64,000 bases of DNA from Neobacillus sp. WH10 (GTDB lineage Bacteria > Bacillota > Bacilli > Bacillales > Cytobacillaceae), in contig NZ_CP126110.1 of NCBI RefSeq assembly GCF_030123405.1, positions 1,612,001 through 1,676,000 of the forward strand, written 5' to 3'. A model generated the notes under the pieces. It saw nothing but the letters and a program-made list of their open reading frames with translations, was not told the origin of the DNA and searched no databases. Positions 9,373 to 18,774 of the stretch are shown here, piece by piece (the first letter of the stretch is position 1; every line of letters starts with the position of its first letter). The translations under genes were made by a program, and so were the position numbers.

Positions 9373-9768
9373 ATGGTAACACTATACACTTCACCAAGTT
9401 GTACATCATGTAGAAAAGCTAAATCATGGTTAGAAGAGCATGAAATTCCATACACTGAAAGAAATATTTTCTCTGAGCCATTATCAATGGAAGAAATTAA
9501 AGAGATTCTACGAATGACTGAAGATGGAACTGATGAAATCATTTCAACAAGATCAAAAACTTTCCAAAAATTAGATGTAAACTTAGATGCAATGCCACTT
9601 CAAGATTTATTTGGTTTGATAAAAGATAATCCTGGGCTGTTGCGCCGCCCAATTATTATTGATGAAAAACGTTTACAAGTTGGTTATAATGAAGATGAAA
9701 TAAGACGTTTCCTTCCAAGAAGAGTAAGAACCTTCCAATTGCGCGAAGCACAACGCATGGTAAATTAA
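9373..9768 (+). CDS. spx: Redox-sensing transcriptional regulator Spx
   Basis: Spx binds the RNA polymerase alpha C-terminal domain and reprogrammes transcription under thiol stress. The protein has 131 residues and is nearly identical in layout to B. subtilis Spx. The CXXC switch is at Cys10-Cys13 (SPSCTSCRKA), and Arg92, which contacts the oxidised switch, is present. ATG follows AGAGGAGTG. Its proteolytic adaptor gene spxH is in the same window at 16,341. Monocistronic, with its own terminator. Confidence 0.97.
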   Translation: MVTLYTSPSCTSCRKAKSWLEEHEIPYTERNIFSEPLSMEEIKEILRMTEDGTDEIISTRSKTFQKLDVNLDAMPLQDLFGLIKDNPGLLRRPIIIDEKRLQVGYNEDEIRRFLPRRVRTFQLREAQRMVN

Positions 9769-9773
9769 ATACT

Positions 9774-9802
9774 AAGACCTTCAATTTGGAGGTCTTTTTT
9801 TG
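9774..9802 (+). terminator. Terminator of spx
   Basis: AAGACCT (9774-9780) pairs with AGGTCTT (9790-9796), followed by a T run. Confidence 0.8.
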
Positions 9803-10046
9803 TATATATCCCGGAAAATTTGTGGTTTAAGTTTCATTTTGCTAAAATAAATAGACAATCTAAGAAAAACGAATAGGCATAATAATGGTTTTTTAGTTTT
9901 TTGATTTTTTTATTTCCCTTATTAGTGCTTTTGTCATAAAATGAAAGTACAAGATTATTAACAATTTTAGATGAATTGTTTACTGGCATGATCTGCTTGG
10001 GGGTATTTAGTCCCTTCAATATGGAAAATGGAAGGGAGATGTTATG

Positions 10047-10718
10047 ATGGAGATTGAACGCATTAATGAGAATACTGTAAAATTCTACATTTCCTATGGT
10101 GATATTGAAGAAAGAGGTTTTGATCGCGAGGAAATTTGGTACAATCGAGAACGCAGTGAAGAACTCTTTTGGGAAATGATGGATGAAGTTCATGGTGAAG
10201 AGGATTTCGTCGTCGAAGGTCCACTTTGGATACAAGTTCAAGCACTTGATAAGGGTTTAGAAGTTCTTGTAACCAAAGCACAGCTGTCAAAAGATGGTCA
10301 GAAGTTTGAGCTCCCGATTCCTAATGATAAAATAAAAGATATTCCTGTTGATGATAAAATGGAAGAGCTATTAGATCAACATTTTAATCCAAATCATACG
10401 GATGAAGATGAGTTGCTGTTAGAAGAAGTAACATTAGAATTCCTGCTGACATTTAAAGATTTCGAAGATGTCATCAGCTTATCGAACCGTTCGGGATTAG
10501 ATGAATTAATAACAAGACTATATCATTTTGAAGGAAAATATTATTTATATACAGAATTTCCTGAGGATTTATTTGAAGAAGATGAAATTGATGATATCCT
10601 CAGTGTTTTACTCGAATATGGTTATGAAACGCAGATAACGATCCATCGTGTACAAGAATATGGAAAAGAAATTATTTCTAAAGATGTTTTTAATGAGTTA
10701 CGAAAATATTTTAGTTAA
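10047..10718 (+). CDS. mecA: Adaptor protein MecA
   Basis: MecA delivers substrates such as ComK to ClpCP and so restrains competence. The sequence MEIERINENTVKFYISYGDI is typical of the N-terminal substrate-binding half. An acidic linker and a C-terminal ClpC-binding half (about residues 110-223) follow. Two ATGs are adjacent (10044 and 10047); the second is 8 bases after AAGGGAG and matches the B. subtilis N-terminus. The yjbE gene found between spx and mecA in B. subtilis is absent. Confidence 0.96.
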   Translation: MEIERINENTVKFYISYGDIEERGFDREEIWYNRERSEELFWEMMDEVHGEEDFVVEGPLWIQVQALDKGLEVLVTKAQLSKDGQKFELPIPNDKIKDIPVDDKMEELLDQHFNPNHTDEDELLLEEVTLEFLLTFKDFEDVISLSNRSGLDELITRLYHFEGKYYLYTEFPEDLFEEDEIDDILSVLLEYGYETQITIHRVQEYGKEIISKDVFNELRKYFS

Positions 10719-10725
10719 TAAGAAT

Positions 10726-10757
10726 ACCGATTTCATATCTGAAATCGGTTTTTTTTA
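10726..10757 (+). terminator. Terminator of mecA
   Basis: ACCGATTTCA (10726-10735) pairs perfectly with TGAAATCGGT (10740-10749), then eight T residues. Confidence 0.93.
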
Positions 10758-10795
10758 GCATTTTTCTTAAATGAAAATTTTGGCAGGTGATTCCT

Positions 10796-12307
10796 TTGAA
10801 AAACACGGTAAGGGTGATTATATTTTTAGCGGTATTATCCGGGCTCTTGTTTTTCTTTAAGGATCGATTAGAAAGCGGAATATTTGGATTTTTAAGTGTT
10901 TTAATTTCGCTGTCGGTTATCTTTATCGGTTTTGTAATTTTCCTTGAAAATCGTCATCCTACACAAACAATTACTTGGTTAGTGGTGTTAGGAGGCTTTC
11001 CGCTTATTGGTTTTATATTTTATCTCCTTTTTGGTCGAAATTATCGGAAAGAGAAGATGTTTAGAAAAAAGTATTTCCTTGATAAACAGGCTTTTCTAAC
11101 GGTTGAAGGTGATGATGATCCCAGAAGTGAGGAAAAGATTAGCTTAATGGGTGAACATCAGGGCAAATTATTTACTTTGGCTCAAAAACTCGGCAACAGC
11201 CCTATTTCTTTTGATACCTCTACAAAAGTATTAACCAATGGAGAAGAAACCTTTCGCCATATTATTGAACAATTGAAAAGGGCAAGGCATCATATTCACC
11301 TTGAATATTATATTGTTCGTCATGACCAAATTGGGCAGGAAATCAAAAATATTCTAATAGAAAAAGCCAATCAGGGAGTTAAGGTCCGCTTTTTGTTTGA
11401 TGCCGTTGGTTCATGGCAGCTATCGAAGACTTATATTAATGAACTCCGAAATGCCGGGATTGAAACGGTGTCGTTTGGACCTGTTAAGCTCCCTTTCTTA
11501 AATAATAAATTTAATTTCCGTAACCATCGAAAGATTGTTGTCATTGATGGGACGATTGGTTTTGTTGGCGGTTTAAATATTGGTGATGAATATTTAGGAA
11601 GAAACAAGGATATCGGCTTTTGGCGAGATACACATTTAATGCTAAAAGGTGAGGCCGTCCGTACACTTCAGCTTATTTTTTTGCAAGATTGGTATTATAT
11701 GACAAATCATAGCTTTTTAACAGCAGAATACTTATCCCCACAAATTGATCATAAAAGTCACGGTGGTGTTCAACTAATTGCAGGCGGCCCTGATAACGAA
11801 TGGAGCGTAATTAAAAATATCTTTTTCTCAATGATTGCTTCAGCGAAAAAATCAGTTTGGATTGCTTCACCATATTTTATTCCGGATGAAGATATCTTTT
11901 CCGCAATCAAAATTGCAGCACTTAGTGGTGTTGATGTGAGGCTGCTCGTTCCGAATAGGCCTGATAAACGAATTGTTTTTCATGCGTCACGTTCCTATTT
12001 CCCAGAGCTTCTTGAAGCAGGGGTTAAGGTGTTTGAATATGAACGGGGCTTTATGCACAGTAAAATTGTGATTGTTGATGATGAACTTGCCTCGATTGGG
12101 ACATCCAATATGGATATGCGCAGTTTTCACTTGAATTTTGAGGTAAATGCGTTCTTATTTCGGACAAAAAGTACACAAAAACTCGTTGAGGAATATGTAA
12201 ATGATCTTGAATATGCTAAACAGTTAGATCTGAAAGCTTTTCAAGAACGGCATATTGGCTTTAGGTTATTGGAATCAACAGCACGGTTACTTTCACCATT
12301 GTTATAA
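10796..12307 (+). CDS. cls: Cardiolipin synthase
   Basis: It joins two phosphatidylglycerol molecules into cardiolipin at the membrane. About 503 residues, with two N-terminal membrane helices (about residues 7-25 and 35-53) plus a third hydrophobic hairpin. Two phospholipase-D motifs follow: NHRKIVVIDGTIGFVGG at about residue 244 and MHSKIVIVDDELASIGTSN at about residue 420. I choose TTG at 10796, five bases after GGCAGGTGA; an upstream GTG at 10787 overlaps that site and is less likely. It follows the mecA terminator and is probably a single-gene unit. Confidence 0.92.
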   Translation: MKNTVRVIIFLAVLSGLLFFFKDRLESGIFGFLSVLISLSVIFIGFVIFLENRHPTQTITWLVVLGGFPLIGFIFYLLFGRNYRKEKMFRKKYFLDKQAFLTVEGDDDPRSEEKISLMGEHQGKLFTLAQKLGNSPISFDTSTKVLTNGEETFRHIIEQLKRARHHIHLEYYIVRHDQIGQEIKNILIEKANQGVKVRFLFDAVGSWQLSKTYINELRNAGIETVSFGPVKLPFLNNKFNFRNHRKIVVIDGTIGFVGGLNIGDEYLGRNKDIGFWRDTHLMLKGEAVRTLQLIFLQDWYYMTNHSFLTAEYLSPQIDHKSHGGVQLIAGGPDNEWSVIKNIFFSMIASAKKSVWIASPYFIPDEDIFSAIKIAALSGVDVRLLVPNRPDKRIVFHASRSYFPELLEAGVKVFEYERGFMHSKIVIVDDELASIGTSNMDMRSFHLNFEVNAFLFRTKSTQKLVEEYVNDLEYAKQLDLKAFQERHIGFRLLESTARLLSPLL

Positions 12308-12337
12308 TCTAGAAGATACGAGAACCTCGTAGAAATT

Positions 12338-12388
12338 TGAACTGCACCCGAATTTTTAGACATATCTAATAATTAGAGGTACAGTTCA
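12338..12388. repeat. Short inverted-repeat element, possible IS3-type remnant
   Basis: TGAACTG at 12338 and CAGTTCA at 12388 bound a 51-bp sequence whose left end (TGAACTGCACCC, then TTTTTAGACA) resembles an IS3/IS150-type terminus. There is no coding sequence inside. It could instead act as a weak terminator for cls. Confidence 0.3.
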
Positions 12389-12469
12389 TTTCGACGTGGT
12401 TTTCATTTATATTTAAAGGATTTTAGCAAAATTTGGCGAATAAATAATTTAGAAAGGAGGAGTGCTTCA

Positions 12470-13666
12470 TTGTTAACCGCACGAACAAAAACAGGTAAAA
12501 AGCTTTGTCTTGGGTTTGATTATAGAAAGGAGACTCTCTTGGATTTACGAAATAAAGAAGAATTCATTTGTCCGATTTGTGGAGAAAGTGTATTGTTGAA
12601 ATTAGGTGACCAACGGATTTTTCACTTTGCACATAAGCGAGGAAGCAACTGCCTTGATAATTTTGAAAATGAATCATTTGAACATATAGAAGGGAAAAGA
12701 CAGCTATTTCAATGGCTTAACAAACAAAATGTTCCTTCAGTCTTAGAGTTTTATGATAGGGAAATTCAGCAGCGTCCTGACATTATGTTCAAGCATAAAG
12801 GAAAGAAATATGCTTTAGAATATCAATGCTCTTCATTATCGGAAAAGGTATTTATCAAGAGGACGAAGACGTATATCGAGAATAATTACACCCCATTATG
12901 GATAATCTCAAGGAGCCACATACGCCAAAAAAAGAAAAAAACGATCGCTTTGTCTAACTTTCATTATTTATTTTTACGAAGTACTACATTTGGAAATCTT
13001 TATATTCCCGCTTATTGCCCCGAAGACCATCTTTTTCAATTAGTAGAATCGATCACTCCCTTCTCGATAAAAAATGCCTTAGTTGAACATTCCTATTATT
13101 CACTTCATAATATTGAACTAGATGAGCTATTGGAACCTGAGAAAAAATTTCAGTTCAATCTATCAAGCTGGAATAAGGAAATTGAAAAATTTATTCTGAA
13201 TTGGACCCTTCATCCACAATCGGGTAAAAAAATATTTCTCCATGAAATTTATAAACGAGGTTTGAACCTTTTTCTATTACCTCCTGAAATCGGACTTCCT
13301 GTATTCCATTCATTACTTATTCAAACGCCTTCGATCATTTGGCAGACGTATTTATATCTCGATGTTCTAGCCAGCAAGAGCCCCAACGATTTAATAACCT
13401 TTCAAGAAATTAATTTCCATTTTAACAAGAGAATACGAAGAAATGACATCATTTTAAGAAATCTGCCACAGCTGAAAGAGTTAAATCCCATCCTTGCTCA
13501 AATAGAGTATTTACAAACATTAGAGCAGCTTGGGGTTTTAATACGAAAAGGGGACACTGCTTTTCAAATGAAGCGGAAAATAATGATTCCGAGGTCGAAT
13601 CGAGAAAGAGAGGAGGCAAAACTGTTTTTTTATAAAAAAAACAGTAATATCCTTGCAAAAAAGTAA
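12470..13666 (+). CDS. coiA: Competence protein CoiA
   Basis: CoiA promotes recombination of incoming DNA during transformation. The protein has 398 residues. An N-terminal zinc-finger-like segment has Cys34, Cys37, His52 and His55 (ICPICGESVLLKL, then HFAHKRG). It is followed by a PD-(D/E)XK-type core with Asp104 and Glu117-Tyr-Gln119 (RPDIMFKHKGKKYALEYQC). TTG start at 12470 is supported by AAAGGAGG eight bases upstream. It sits between cls and pepF as in relatives. The N-terminal motif recurs in the yjcD helicase of this window. Confidence 0.9.
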   Translation: MLTARTKTGKKLCLGFDYRKETLLDLRNKEEFICPICGESVLLKLGDQRIFHFAHKRGSNCLDNFENESFEHIEGKRQLFQWLNKQNVPSVLEFYDREIQQRPDIMFKHKGKKYALEYQCSSLSEKVFIKRTKTYIENNYTPLWIISRSHIRQKKKKTIALSNFHYLFLRSTTFGNLYIPAYCPEDHLFQLVESITPFSIKNALVEHSYYSLHNIELDELLEPEKKFQFNLSSWNKEIEKFILNWTLHPQSGKKIFLHEIYKRGLNLFLLPPEIGLPVFHSLLIQTPSIIWQTYLYLDVLASKSPNDLITFQEINFHFNKRIRRNDIILRNLPQLKELNPILAQIEYLQTLEQLGVLIRKGDTAFQMKRKIMIPRSNREREEAKLFFYKKNSNILAKK

Positions 13667-13805
13667 ATGAAAGTAGCCTAATGGGCATAATAGAGTAAGG
13701 GTGTAATGTCTTTTCTTATGTTTTAAAAGGAAAAAGTAAGGATTAAGAGAATATATTAATGAGTGAATTTTTTTTCGCTTACCGAAATTGAATGGAGGAT
13801 GGATT

Positions 13806-15626
13806 ATGGCAGATGAAACGGCCGTAAAATCGCTTCCAGCGAGAAGTGAAATCGCTGTGGAAGACACATGGAAATTAGAAGATATTTTTGCAAATGATCA
13901 GGAATGGGAAAAAGAGTTTCAAGAAGTTAAAAATCAAATTCCTGGTATTAAAGAATTTGAAGGGAAATTAGGAGAAAGTGCGGAAACATTATACAAAGCA
14001 CTTCAATTTCAAGATCAATTATTAGAGCGAATTGGTAAGCTTTATACATACTCACATATGCGTTATGATCAAGACACGACGAACTCCTTTTACCAAGGAT
14101 TAGATGACAGAATGAAAAATCTATACTCTCAGGCAGCAAGTCAGTTGGCTTTTATCGTTCCGGAAATTCTTTCGATTGACGAAAGCAATGTGATGAGTTT
14201 TCTGAATGAGAAAGCAGAATTAAAGCTTTATGAACATGCTATTGAAGAAATTAATTTGCAAAGGCCGTACATACTAAGTGCGGAGCAGGAGGCACTACTT
14301 GCGGAAGCAAGTGAAGTAATGGATGCTTCTAGCAACACATTTGGTATGCTTAACAATGCTGACCTCGAGTTTCCAACGATAAAAGATGAGAACGGGCATG
14401 AGGTTGAAGTGACCCATGGACGCTACAGCCGTTTCTTGGAAAGTGAAGACCAGCGTGTTCGCCGCGATGCCTTTAAAGCCGTTTATAAGACGTATGGTAA
14501 TTTTAAAAATACGTTCTCAAGTACTTTGAGCGGCAATGTGAAAAAGGACAACTTTAATGCAAGAGTACGAAAATATGATTCAGCAAGACATGCAGCCCTT
14601 TCAGCTAACAATATTCCTGAAAGTGTATATGATAACCTTGTTAATACGGTTAACGAGAACCTTCACTTATTACATCGGTATGTGAAGCTTCGGAAAAAGG
14701 TTTTAGGTTTAGAAGAGTTGCATATGTATGATTTATATACACCTTTAGTAAAAGATGTGAAAATGGAAATTACGTACGATACTGCGAAGGATTTAGTCAT
14801 TAAAGGGCTTGCACCATTAGGTGAGGAATATTCTAAAATCCTAAAAGAAGGCTTTGAAAATCGCTGGGTTGATGTCCATGAGAATAAAGGGAAGCGGAGC
14901 GGTGCTTACTCTTCCGGGGCATATGGCACCCATCCATATATTTTGATGAACTGGCATGATAATGTGAATAATTTATTTACATTGGCCCATGAATTTGGTC
15001 ACTCCGTTCATAGCTATTATACACGAAAATCACAGCCGTACCCGTACGGAGACTACTCGATTTTCGTTGCTGAGGTAGCTTCAACTTGTAATGAAGCTCT
15101 GTTAAATGATTATTTATTAAAAACAATTGATGATGAACAAAAGCGGATTTACCTTCTAAATCATTATTTAGAAGGCTTTAGAGGCACCGTTTTCCGTCAG
15201 ACGATGTTTGCAGAGTTTGAACATTTAATTCATCAAAAAGCACAAAATAATGAGGCGTTAACAGCTGATTCTTTAACCGAGGCCTATTATGCGTTGAACA
15301 AAAAGTATTATGGTGAAGAGGATATTGTGATTGATGAGGAAATTGGCTTAGAGTGGGCGAGAATTCCGCATTTCTATTACAATTATTATGTTTACCAGTA
15401 CGCAACTGGCTTTAGTGCAGCTACCGCCTTAAGCAAGCAAATTTTAGAGGAAGGCGAGCCAGCGTTGAAACGGTATATCGAAGAATTCCTCTGTGCCGGT
15501 AGCTCAGATTTTCCGATTGAAGTGCTCAAAAAAGCAGGGGTAGACATGACAAGTGCTGGCCCAATAAAGGATGCATGTAAGGTATTTGAAGAAAAGCTAA
15601 ATGAATTAGAACAGCTTTTATCATAA
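13806..15626 (+). CDS. pepF: Oligoendopeptidase F (M3 metallopeptidase)
   Basis: Cytoplasmic zinc peptidase that cleaves short peptides, plausibly including those brought in by Opp. 606 residues, normal length. The zinc site HEFGH is at residues 395-399 (LFTLAHEFGHSVHSYY). The downstream glutamate region AEVASTCNEALLNDYLL is present. ATG at 13806 lies 9 bases after GGAGG; the longer TTG start at 13788 would precede that ribosome-binding site. It follows coiA, as in B. subtilis. Confidence 0.96.
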   Translation: MADETAVKSLPARSEIAVEDTWKLEDIFANDQEWEKEFQEVKNQIPGIKEFEGKLGESAETLYKALQFQDQLLERIGKLYTYSHMRYDQDTTNSFYQGLDDRMKNLYSQAASQLAFIVPEILSIDESNVMSFLNEKAELKLYEHAIEEINLQRPYILSAEQEALLAEASEVMDASSNTFGMLNNADLEFPTIKDENGHEVEVTHGRYSRFLESEDQRVRRDAFKAVYKTYGNFKNTFSSTLSGNVKKDNFNARVRKYDSARHAALSANNIPESVYDNLVNTVNENLHLLHRYVKLRKKVLGLEELHMYDLYTPLVKDVKMEITYDTAKDLVIKGLAPLGEEYSKILKEGFENRWVDVHENKGKRSGAYSSGAYGTHPYILMNWHDNVNNLFTLAHEFGHSVHSYYTRKSQPYPYGDYSIFVAEVASTCNEALLNDYLLKTIDDEQKRIYLLNHYLEGFRGTVFRQTMFAEFEHLIHQKAQNNEALTADSLTEAYYALNKKYYGEEDIVIDEEIGLEWARIPHFYYNYYVYQYATGFSAATALSKQILEEGEPALKRYIEEFLCAGSSDFPIEVLKKAGVDMTSAGPIKDACKVFEEKLNELEQLLS

Positions 15627-15678
15627 TAAGAAAAGTGGAAGTTCACTTGACGCTGGGCACTAAAGCTAGACAAGTAGG

Positions 15679-15718
15679 AAAAAGGAATGGTACCGTTATG
15701 GCTGCCATTCCTTTTTTC
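15679..15718 (+). terminator. Terminator of pepF
   Basis: AAAGGAATGG (15681-15690) pairs with CCATTCCTTT (15705-15714), followed by more T residues. It also faces the small convergent gene on the minus strand. Confidence 0.85.
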
Positions 15719-15890
15719 AAAAACCCCTAAAACGTTTTCGGTTATTATGATAAACTAGGAAGATTAAAATTGAAATAAACAAAATAGGCATGCTGAGGAA
15801 TAGTGGAAAAATCTTAATTAAAGCAAGTAAATGAAGAAAAAAAGCAAACAAAATAAAAAGAAGCATAATGATCAAAGGAATTTTGTTCAC
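15717..15890 (-). CDS. Small hydrophobic protein, positional counterpart of YizD
   Basis: 57 residues from a GTG at 15890 that lies 8 bases after AGGTGG. Two hydrophobic helices (IIMLLFILFAFFLHLLALI and LFLSMPILFISILIFLVY) with a basic C-terminus (NNRKRFRGF). A longer in-frame start at 15920 has no ribosome-binding site. B. subtilis carries the small gene yizD between pepF and spxH, the same position; similarity was not tested. Function unknown. Confidence 0.5.
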   Translation of the reverse strand: MNKIPLIIMLLFILFAFFLHLLALIKIFPLFLSMPILFISILIFLVYHNNRKRFRGF

Positions 15891-16250
15891 AGTAATTGCC
15901 ACCTTTGTAAGATTGTTCACTACTATGTATATTGTCCATTTCGTGAATATATGACTTTTCCCGCAATAACGGGCAGCATGACTCCTGATTCAAGACTTTA
16001 TGTAAAATGGATAAGTGCAGGGCAACTGCACGTAAAAGCCTACTGGACTCAGAAAACCATCATTGGGGGAAAGGAAAAACCTCATTGATGGAAGTTTCAC
16101 TTTATGACAATATTGTGAAATAAAGCACATACTTATTGTCAATTGTTCTAAATGCATGTTATATTTAATGCGTGAAGTTGATCACAACAAACATATACCC
16201 CTTTGTTTGACCGTGAAAAATTTCTCCCATCCCCTTTGTTCGTATTAATA
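15891..16250. other. Gap between small membrane gene and spxH; no gene seen
   Basis: About 360 bp. An 85-codon plus-strand frame (15831-16088) overlaps the minus-strand gene and has no ribosome-binding site. TTGTGAAATAAAGCACAT near 16111 has a loose CRP/FNR-like symmetry but is not convincing. Terminator hairpins for spxH follow. Confidence 0.4.
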
Positions 16251-16252
16251 GA

Positions 16253-16341
16253 AAAAATGCCTTGCAGTCTGAACTGCAAGGCATTTTTATTTTTCTAATA
16301 TGCATAAAAAAATGCCGGATTACTATAAACCGGCATTTGAT
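16253..16341 (-). terminator. Two tandem hairpins ending the spxH transcript
   Basis: On the minus strand AATGCCGG/CCGGCATT (about 16309-16338) lies right after the spxH stop. A second hairpin, AATGCCTTGCAGT/ACTGCAAGGCATT (about 16255-16286), lies beyond. Both have T-rich flanks and could work in both directions. Confidence 0.8.
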
Positions 16342-17210
16342 TATTCTTCAATATATCTCCAAAATGTTCCGTATTTTGCAGGAATCTGTTCTACCACTTG
16401 CTTTAACAGCAGCTTTTTCATTTCCCGTTCGATTTGTGAAATCGACATATTATAGACAACGGCAATTTCCTTTGAAGCTACAAATTTAAAAAACTTCATA
16501 AACGTTTCTAATGAAGGTGGAGGAGATTTTACTGGCTTTTCTGAGAGCATTTCTTCTAATATTTGGACATATACCTCATATGGATAGGAACCAGTAATTT
16601 TGATGCCTTCATCTTCTGTATTTTCATTAAAAAATACAAGGGTAGGAATTTCATAAACATCCATTTCAGAAGTGATTTTCAAATCACATTGGAAGGCTTT
16701 AGCTGCACTATCAGAATGAATATCTGCCATGAATTCTTCTACATCCAGGCCTGAACTACCTGCACATTCCTTTAATACTTCAAGATTAGAAGTATTCTGC
16801 TTTTCTAAAAATAACATTTCTTGAATTTTTCGAAGAAAACGCAGACCCGCGCGTCTCCCTTGTAATTCTGCCGCTTTTAGAGCAATTGAAACGGTATAAG
16901 GATTGTCCACAGGATTCTCTAACCATATGCTGCCATCACATGACATTCCCGTTCTGTTTGCTGTCTTTTCCCAAAATTGAGCGATGTTTTCATAGTTCTT
17001 TTTTTTACTTACATTTAAATCGGCTAACCGTCCGCTTAAAACATGCTTAATTGAAAAATATCTTCCATACTCAATTTGCAGCTTTTTAAGTATCGGCTCA
17101 AGTGCCCAGCACTCGGGGCATAAAGGATCAATAAACATATAAATTTCAATAGGTTTTTTATCACTGCCGCTGCAACGTTTCTTTGAGCTCGGCAATTTAA
17201 AATTACTCAC
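16341..17210 (-). CDS. spxH: ClpXP adaptor SpxH (YjbH), DsbA-like thioredoxin fold
   Basis: In B. subtilis this protein presents Spx to ClpXP for degradation. DsbA-family thioredoxin fold with CPEC at residues 31-34 (FIDPLCPECWALEPILKKL) and a cis-Pro region near VYEIPTLVFFN. I choose GTG at 17210, seven bases after AGGTG, giving 289 residues; a GTG at 17219 overlaps the ribosome-binding site. It overlaps the end of the haemoglobin gene by eight bases, so the two are co-transcribed. Its target gene spx is 7 kb away. Confidence 0.92.
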   Translation of the reverse strand: MSNFKLPSSKKRCSGSDKKPIEIYMFIDPLCPECWALEPILKKLQIEYGRYFSIKHVLSGRLADLNVSKKKNYENIAQFWEKTANRTGMSCDGSIWLENPVDNPYTVSIALKAAELQGRRAGLRFLRKIQEMLFLEKQNTSNLEVLKECAGSSGLDVEEFMADIHSDSAAKAFQCDLKITSEMDVYEIPTLVFFNENTEDEGIKITGSYPYEVYVQILEEMLSEKPVKSPPPSLETFMKFFKFVASKEIAVVYNMSISQIEREMKKLLLKQVVEQIPAKYGTFWRYIEE

Positions 17211-17613
17211 GATTTTCACCTGTTATCTCGCCTTCATCAGGCGTATTAATCATATGCTGCGCAGTAAGAGTTAGCCGATAGTAAAATTCATCTCTTAGCG
17301 GACCTTGTAAGCCAACCATGTCCATTGCTTGTTTCATACAAGATAACCATGCTTTTGCACGGGTTGGTGTAACTGGAAATGGCAAATGACGCGCACGCAT
17401 CATCGGATGTCCATGCTCCTCCGTATAAATCTGCGGGCCGCCTAAGTATTGTGTTAAAAATTGCTTTTGTTTTCGAGCAATTTCTGTAAATTGATTCGGG
17501 AATATTGGAGCAAGATCAGGATGTTGTGCAACAAGGCCATAAAAAGTGTCGACAAGATGGTTTAAAGTATCTTCACCAATGGTCTCAAATGGCGTAACCT
17601 TTTTCTCATTCAC
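17203..17613 (-). CDS. yjbI: Truncated haemoglobin (YjbI, group II)
   Basis: Haem protein that binds oxygen or scavenges nitric oxide and peroxide; in Bacillales it is paired with yjbH. From GTG at 17613, 136 residues; AAAGGAG lies eight bases upstream. The proximal histidine is His76 (RARHLPFPVTP), with Tyr25 in helix B (TFYGLV) and Trp89 (AKAWLSCM), the usual group II set. First gene of the yjbI-spxH unit. The earlier in-frame ATG at 17646 lacks a ribosome-binding site. Confidence 0.93.
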   Translation of the reverse strand: MNEKKVTPFETIGEDTLNHLVDTFYGLVAQHPDLAPIFPNQFTEIARKQKQFLTQYLGGPQIYTEEHGHPMMRARHLPFPVTPTRAKAWLSCMKQAMDMVGLQGPLRDEFYYRLTLTAQHMINTPDEGEITGENRE

Positions 17614-17808
17614 GTTGACAACTCCTTTAATGTCTTTTGTAATCATATTTTATCAATGCCTATTTCATATCTCAAATGAATTGCTTTGAAAAGGGTTATT
17701 TATAAGCTAAATACGTTATTAATGTATACAATGGTGTGTTTTCTTAGTGAATGCACGAGGAACTTGTCGGATAGTAAAATATTCCTTTGCTTAATTATGG
17801 TGATTGCA

Positions 17809-18399
17809 TCATTTTAAGTCAGGCTGGTTATATTTTTGATTATAAAAACGCCGAATTTTATTTTCTGTTTTTCGTTCAGGAATCATAAATTTAGAAAGAA
17901 GCTCTTTAAAAGTTTTCAGTCCTTCTTGATAGTTATCAACTTCAAGTTCTAATTCATAATCTTCAATAGTTAGATAAGAACTATGGTCAAGAACAAGCAA
18001 ACCATTTTTGTATTTTATTTCAACTCTATTTGTCCTTAACGAGCCAAAATACTTCAGTTTGGAAAACGGGATTCCAATTTCTTCGATTAATTGTTGAACC
18101 AATCCGTCTGGAAGTCTTTCAACTTTAAATGCTGATGAAGCTTCTTCGGCGCATAAAATTTGATTAGTTTCAAGAAGACCAACTGTAGCTGGCTGCTTTA
18201 AGGTCATCTCGTAAGCTCCGCCCTTTTTGCGAATTCTTAATGCAACACCTATACTCTTTAAAGCAAAATCAGGTGTATCAAAGTAGTGGTTTTCCTGAGA
18301 GAAAATTTGCTTTTTATCAATGCTAAATTCGACAAGGAACCTTTCATATTCCTTTTTGGTGAGCATATTTTTAAATTCGATTTCAATATTTTGTGACAT
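17809..18399 (-). CDS. yjbK: CYTH domain protein YjbK
   Basis: 196 residues with the CYTH/triphosphate-tunnel signature EIEFK (ExExK) at residues 6-10. Regularly spaced basic and acidic pairs line the tunnel (ALRIRKKGG, EMTLKQP, ELELEVDNY, RKTENKIRRF). The family hydrolyses triphosphate compounds, but the substrate of YjbK is not settled. AAGGAT lies 10 bases before the ATG. It is divergent from yjbL-sasB, with two interspersed repeats between. Confidence 0.9.
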   Translation of the reverse strand: MSQNIEIEFKNMLTKKEYERFLVEFSIDKKQIFSQENHYFDTPDFALKSIGVALRIRKKGGAYEMTLKQPATVGLLETNQILCAEEASSAFKVERLPDGLVQQLIEEIGIPFSKLKYFGSLRTNRVEIKYKNGLLVLDHSSYLTIEDYELELEVDNYQEGLKTFKELLSKFMIPERKTENKIRRFYNQKYNQPDLK

Positions 18400-18448
18400 C
18401 GTCTGTCATCCTTTCACAAGGGTGTTCTTTAATAATACCTATGAACTC

Positions 18449-18522
18449 TGATAACTGTCCAGCTCCAGCGCCTAGGGGTTTGGGTGTATATGCCCTAAGC
18501 AAGGCGCTTCCGCTTTTCTTTT
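18449..18522 (+). repeat. Interspersed repeat copy 2 (short form)
   Basis: Starts ATAACTGTCCAGCTCCAGC, carries GCGCCTAGG...CCTAAGCAAGGCGC as a hairpin, and ends GCTTCCGCTTTTCTTTT. It is the shortest copy, 74 bp, and lies 26 bp before copy 3. Confidence 0.75.
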
Positions 18523-18544
18523 AAGATAAAAACTTTTTTTGTAC

Positions 18545-18706
18545 TTTGAGAATTGTCCAGCTTCAGCACCCAGCGACTAGTGGCCATCCCACTCCTCCCT
18601 ACGATAAGTCAACATCGAATCGCTGTCGCTCTCCGTGTTTCCTTTATCTCAGTCAGAGCGGGCCCCTGGCCATAGGTCGCTAACCGGGCGCTTCCGCTTT
18701 TCTTTT
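18545..18706 (+). repeat. Interspersed repeat copy 3 (long form)
   Basis: Starts TTTGAGAATTGTCCAGCTTC and ends GCTTCCGCTTTTCTTTT, like copy 2, with about 120 bp of extra GC-rich sequence between the conserved ends (paired AGCGACTAGTGGCCA and TGGCCATAGGTCGCT arms). The two ends together form a long folded structure. Confidence 0.75.
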
Positions 18707-18774
18707 AGACTGCAATCCTTGGGAGAAAGGGGGGATTATGCTAAAATAGGAAGGTGAAAGATGGAGGTTAAAAG

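Noticed and set aside
16100..16130. CRP/FNR-type binding site
   Set aside because: Only loose symmetry (TTGTGA...CACAT) and no promoter in a sensible position.
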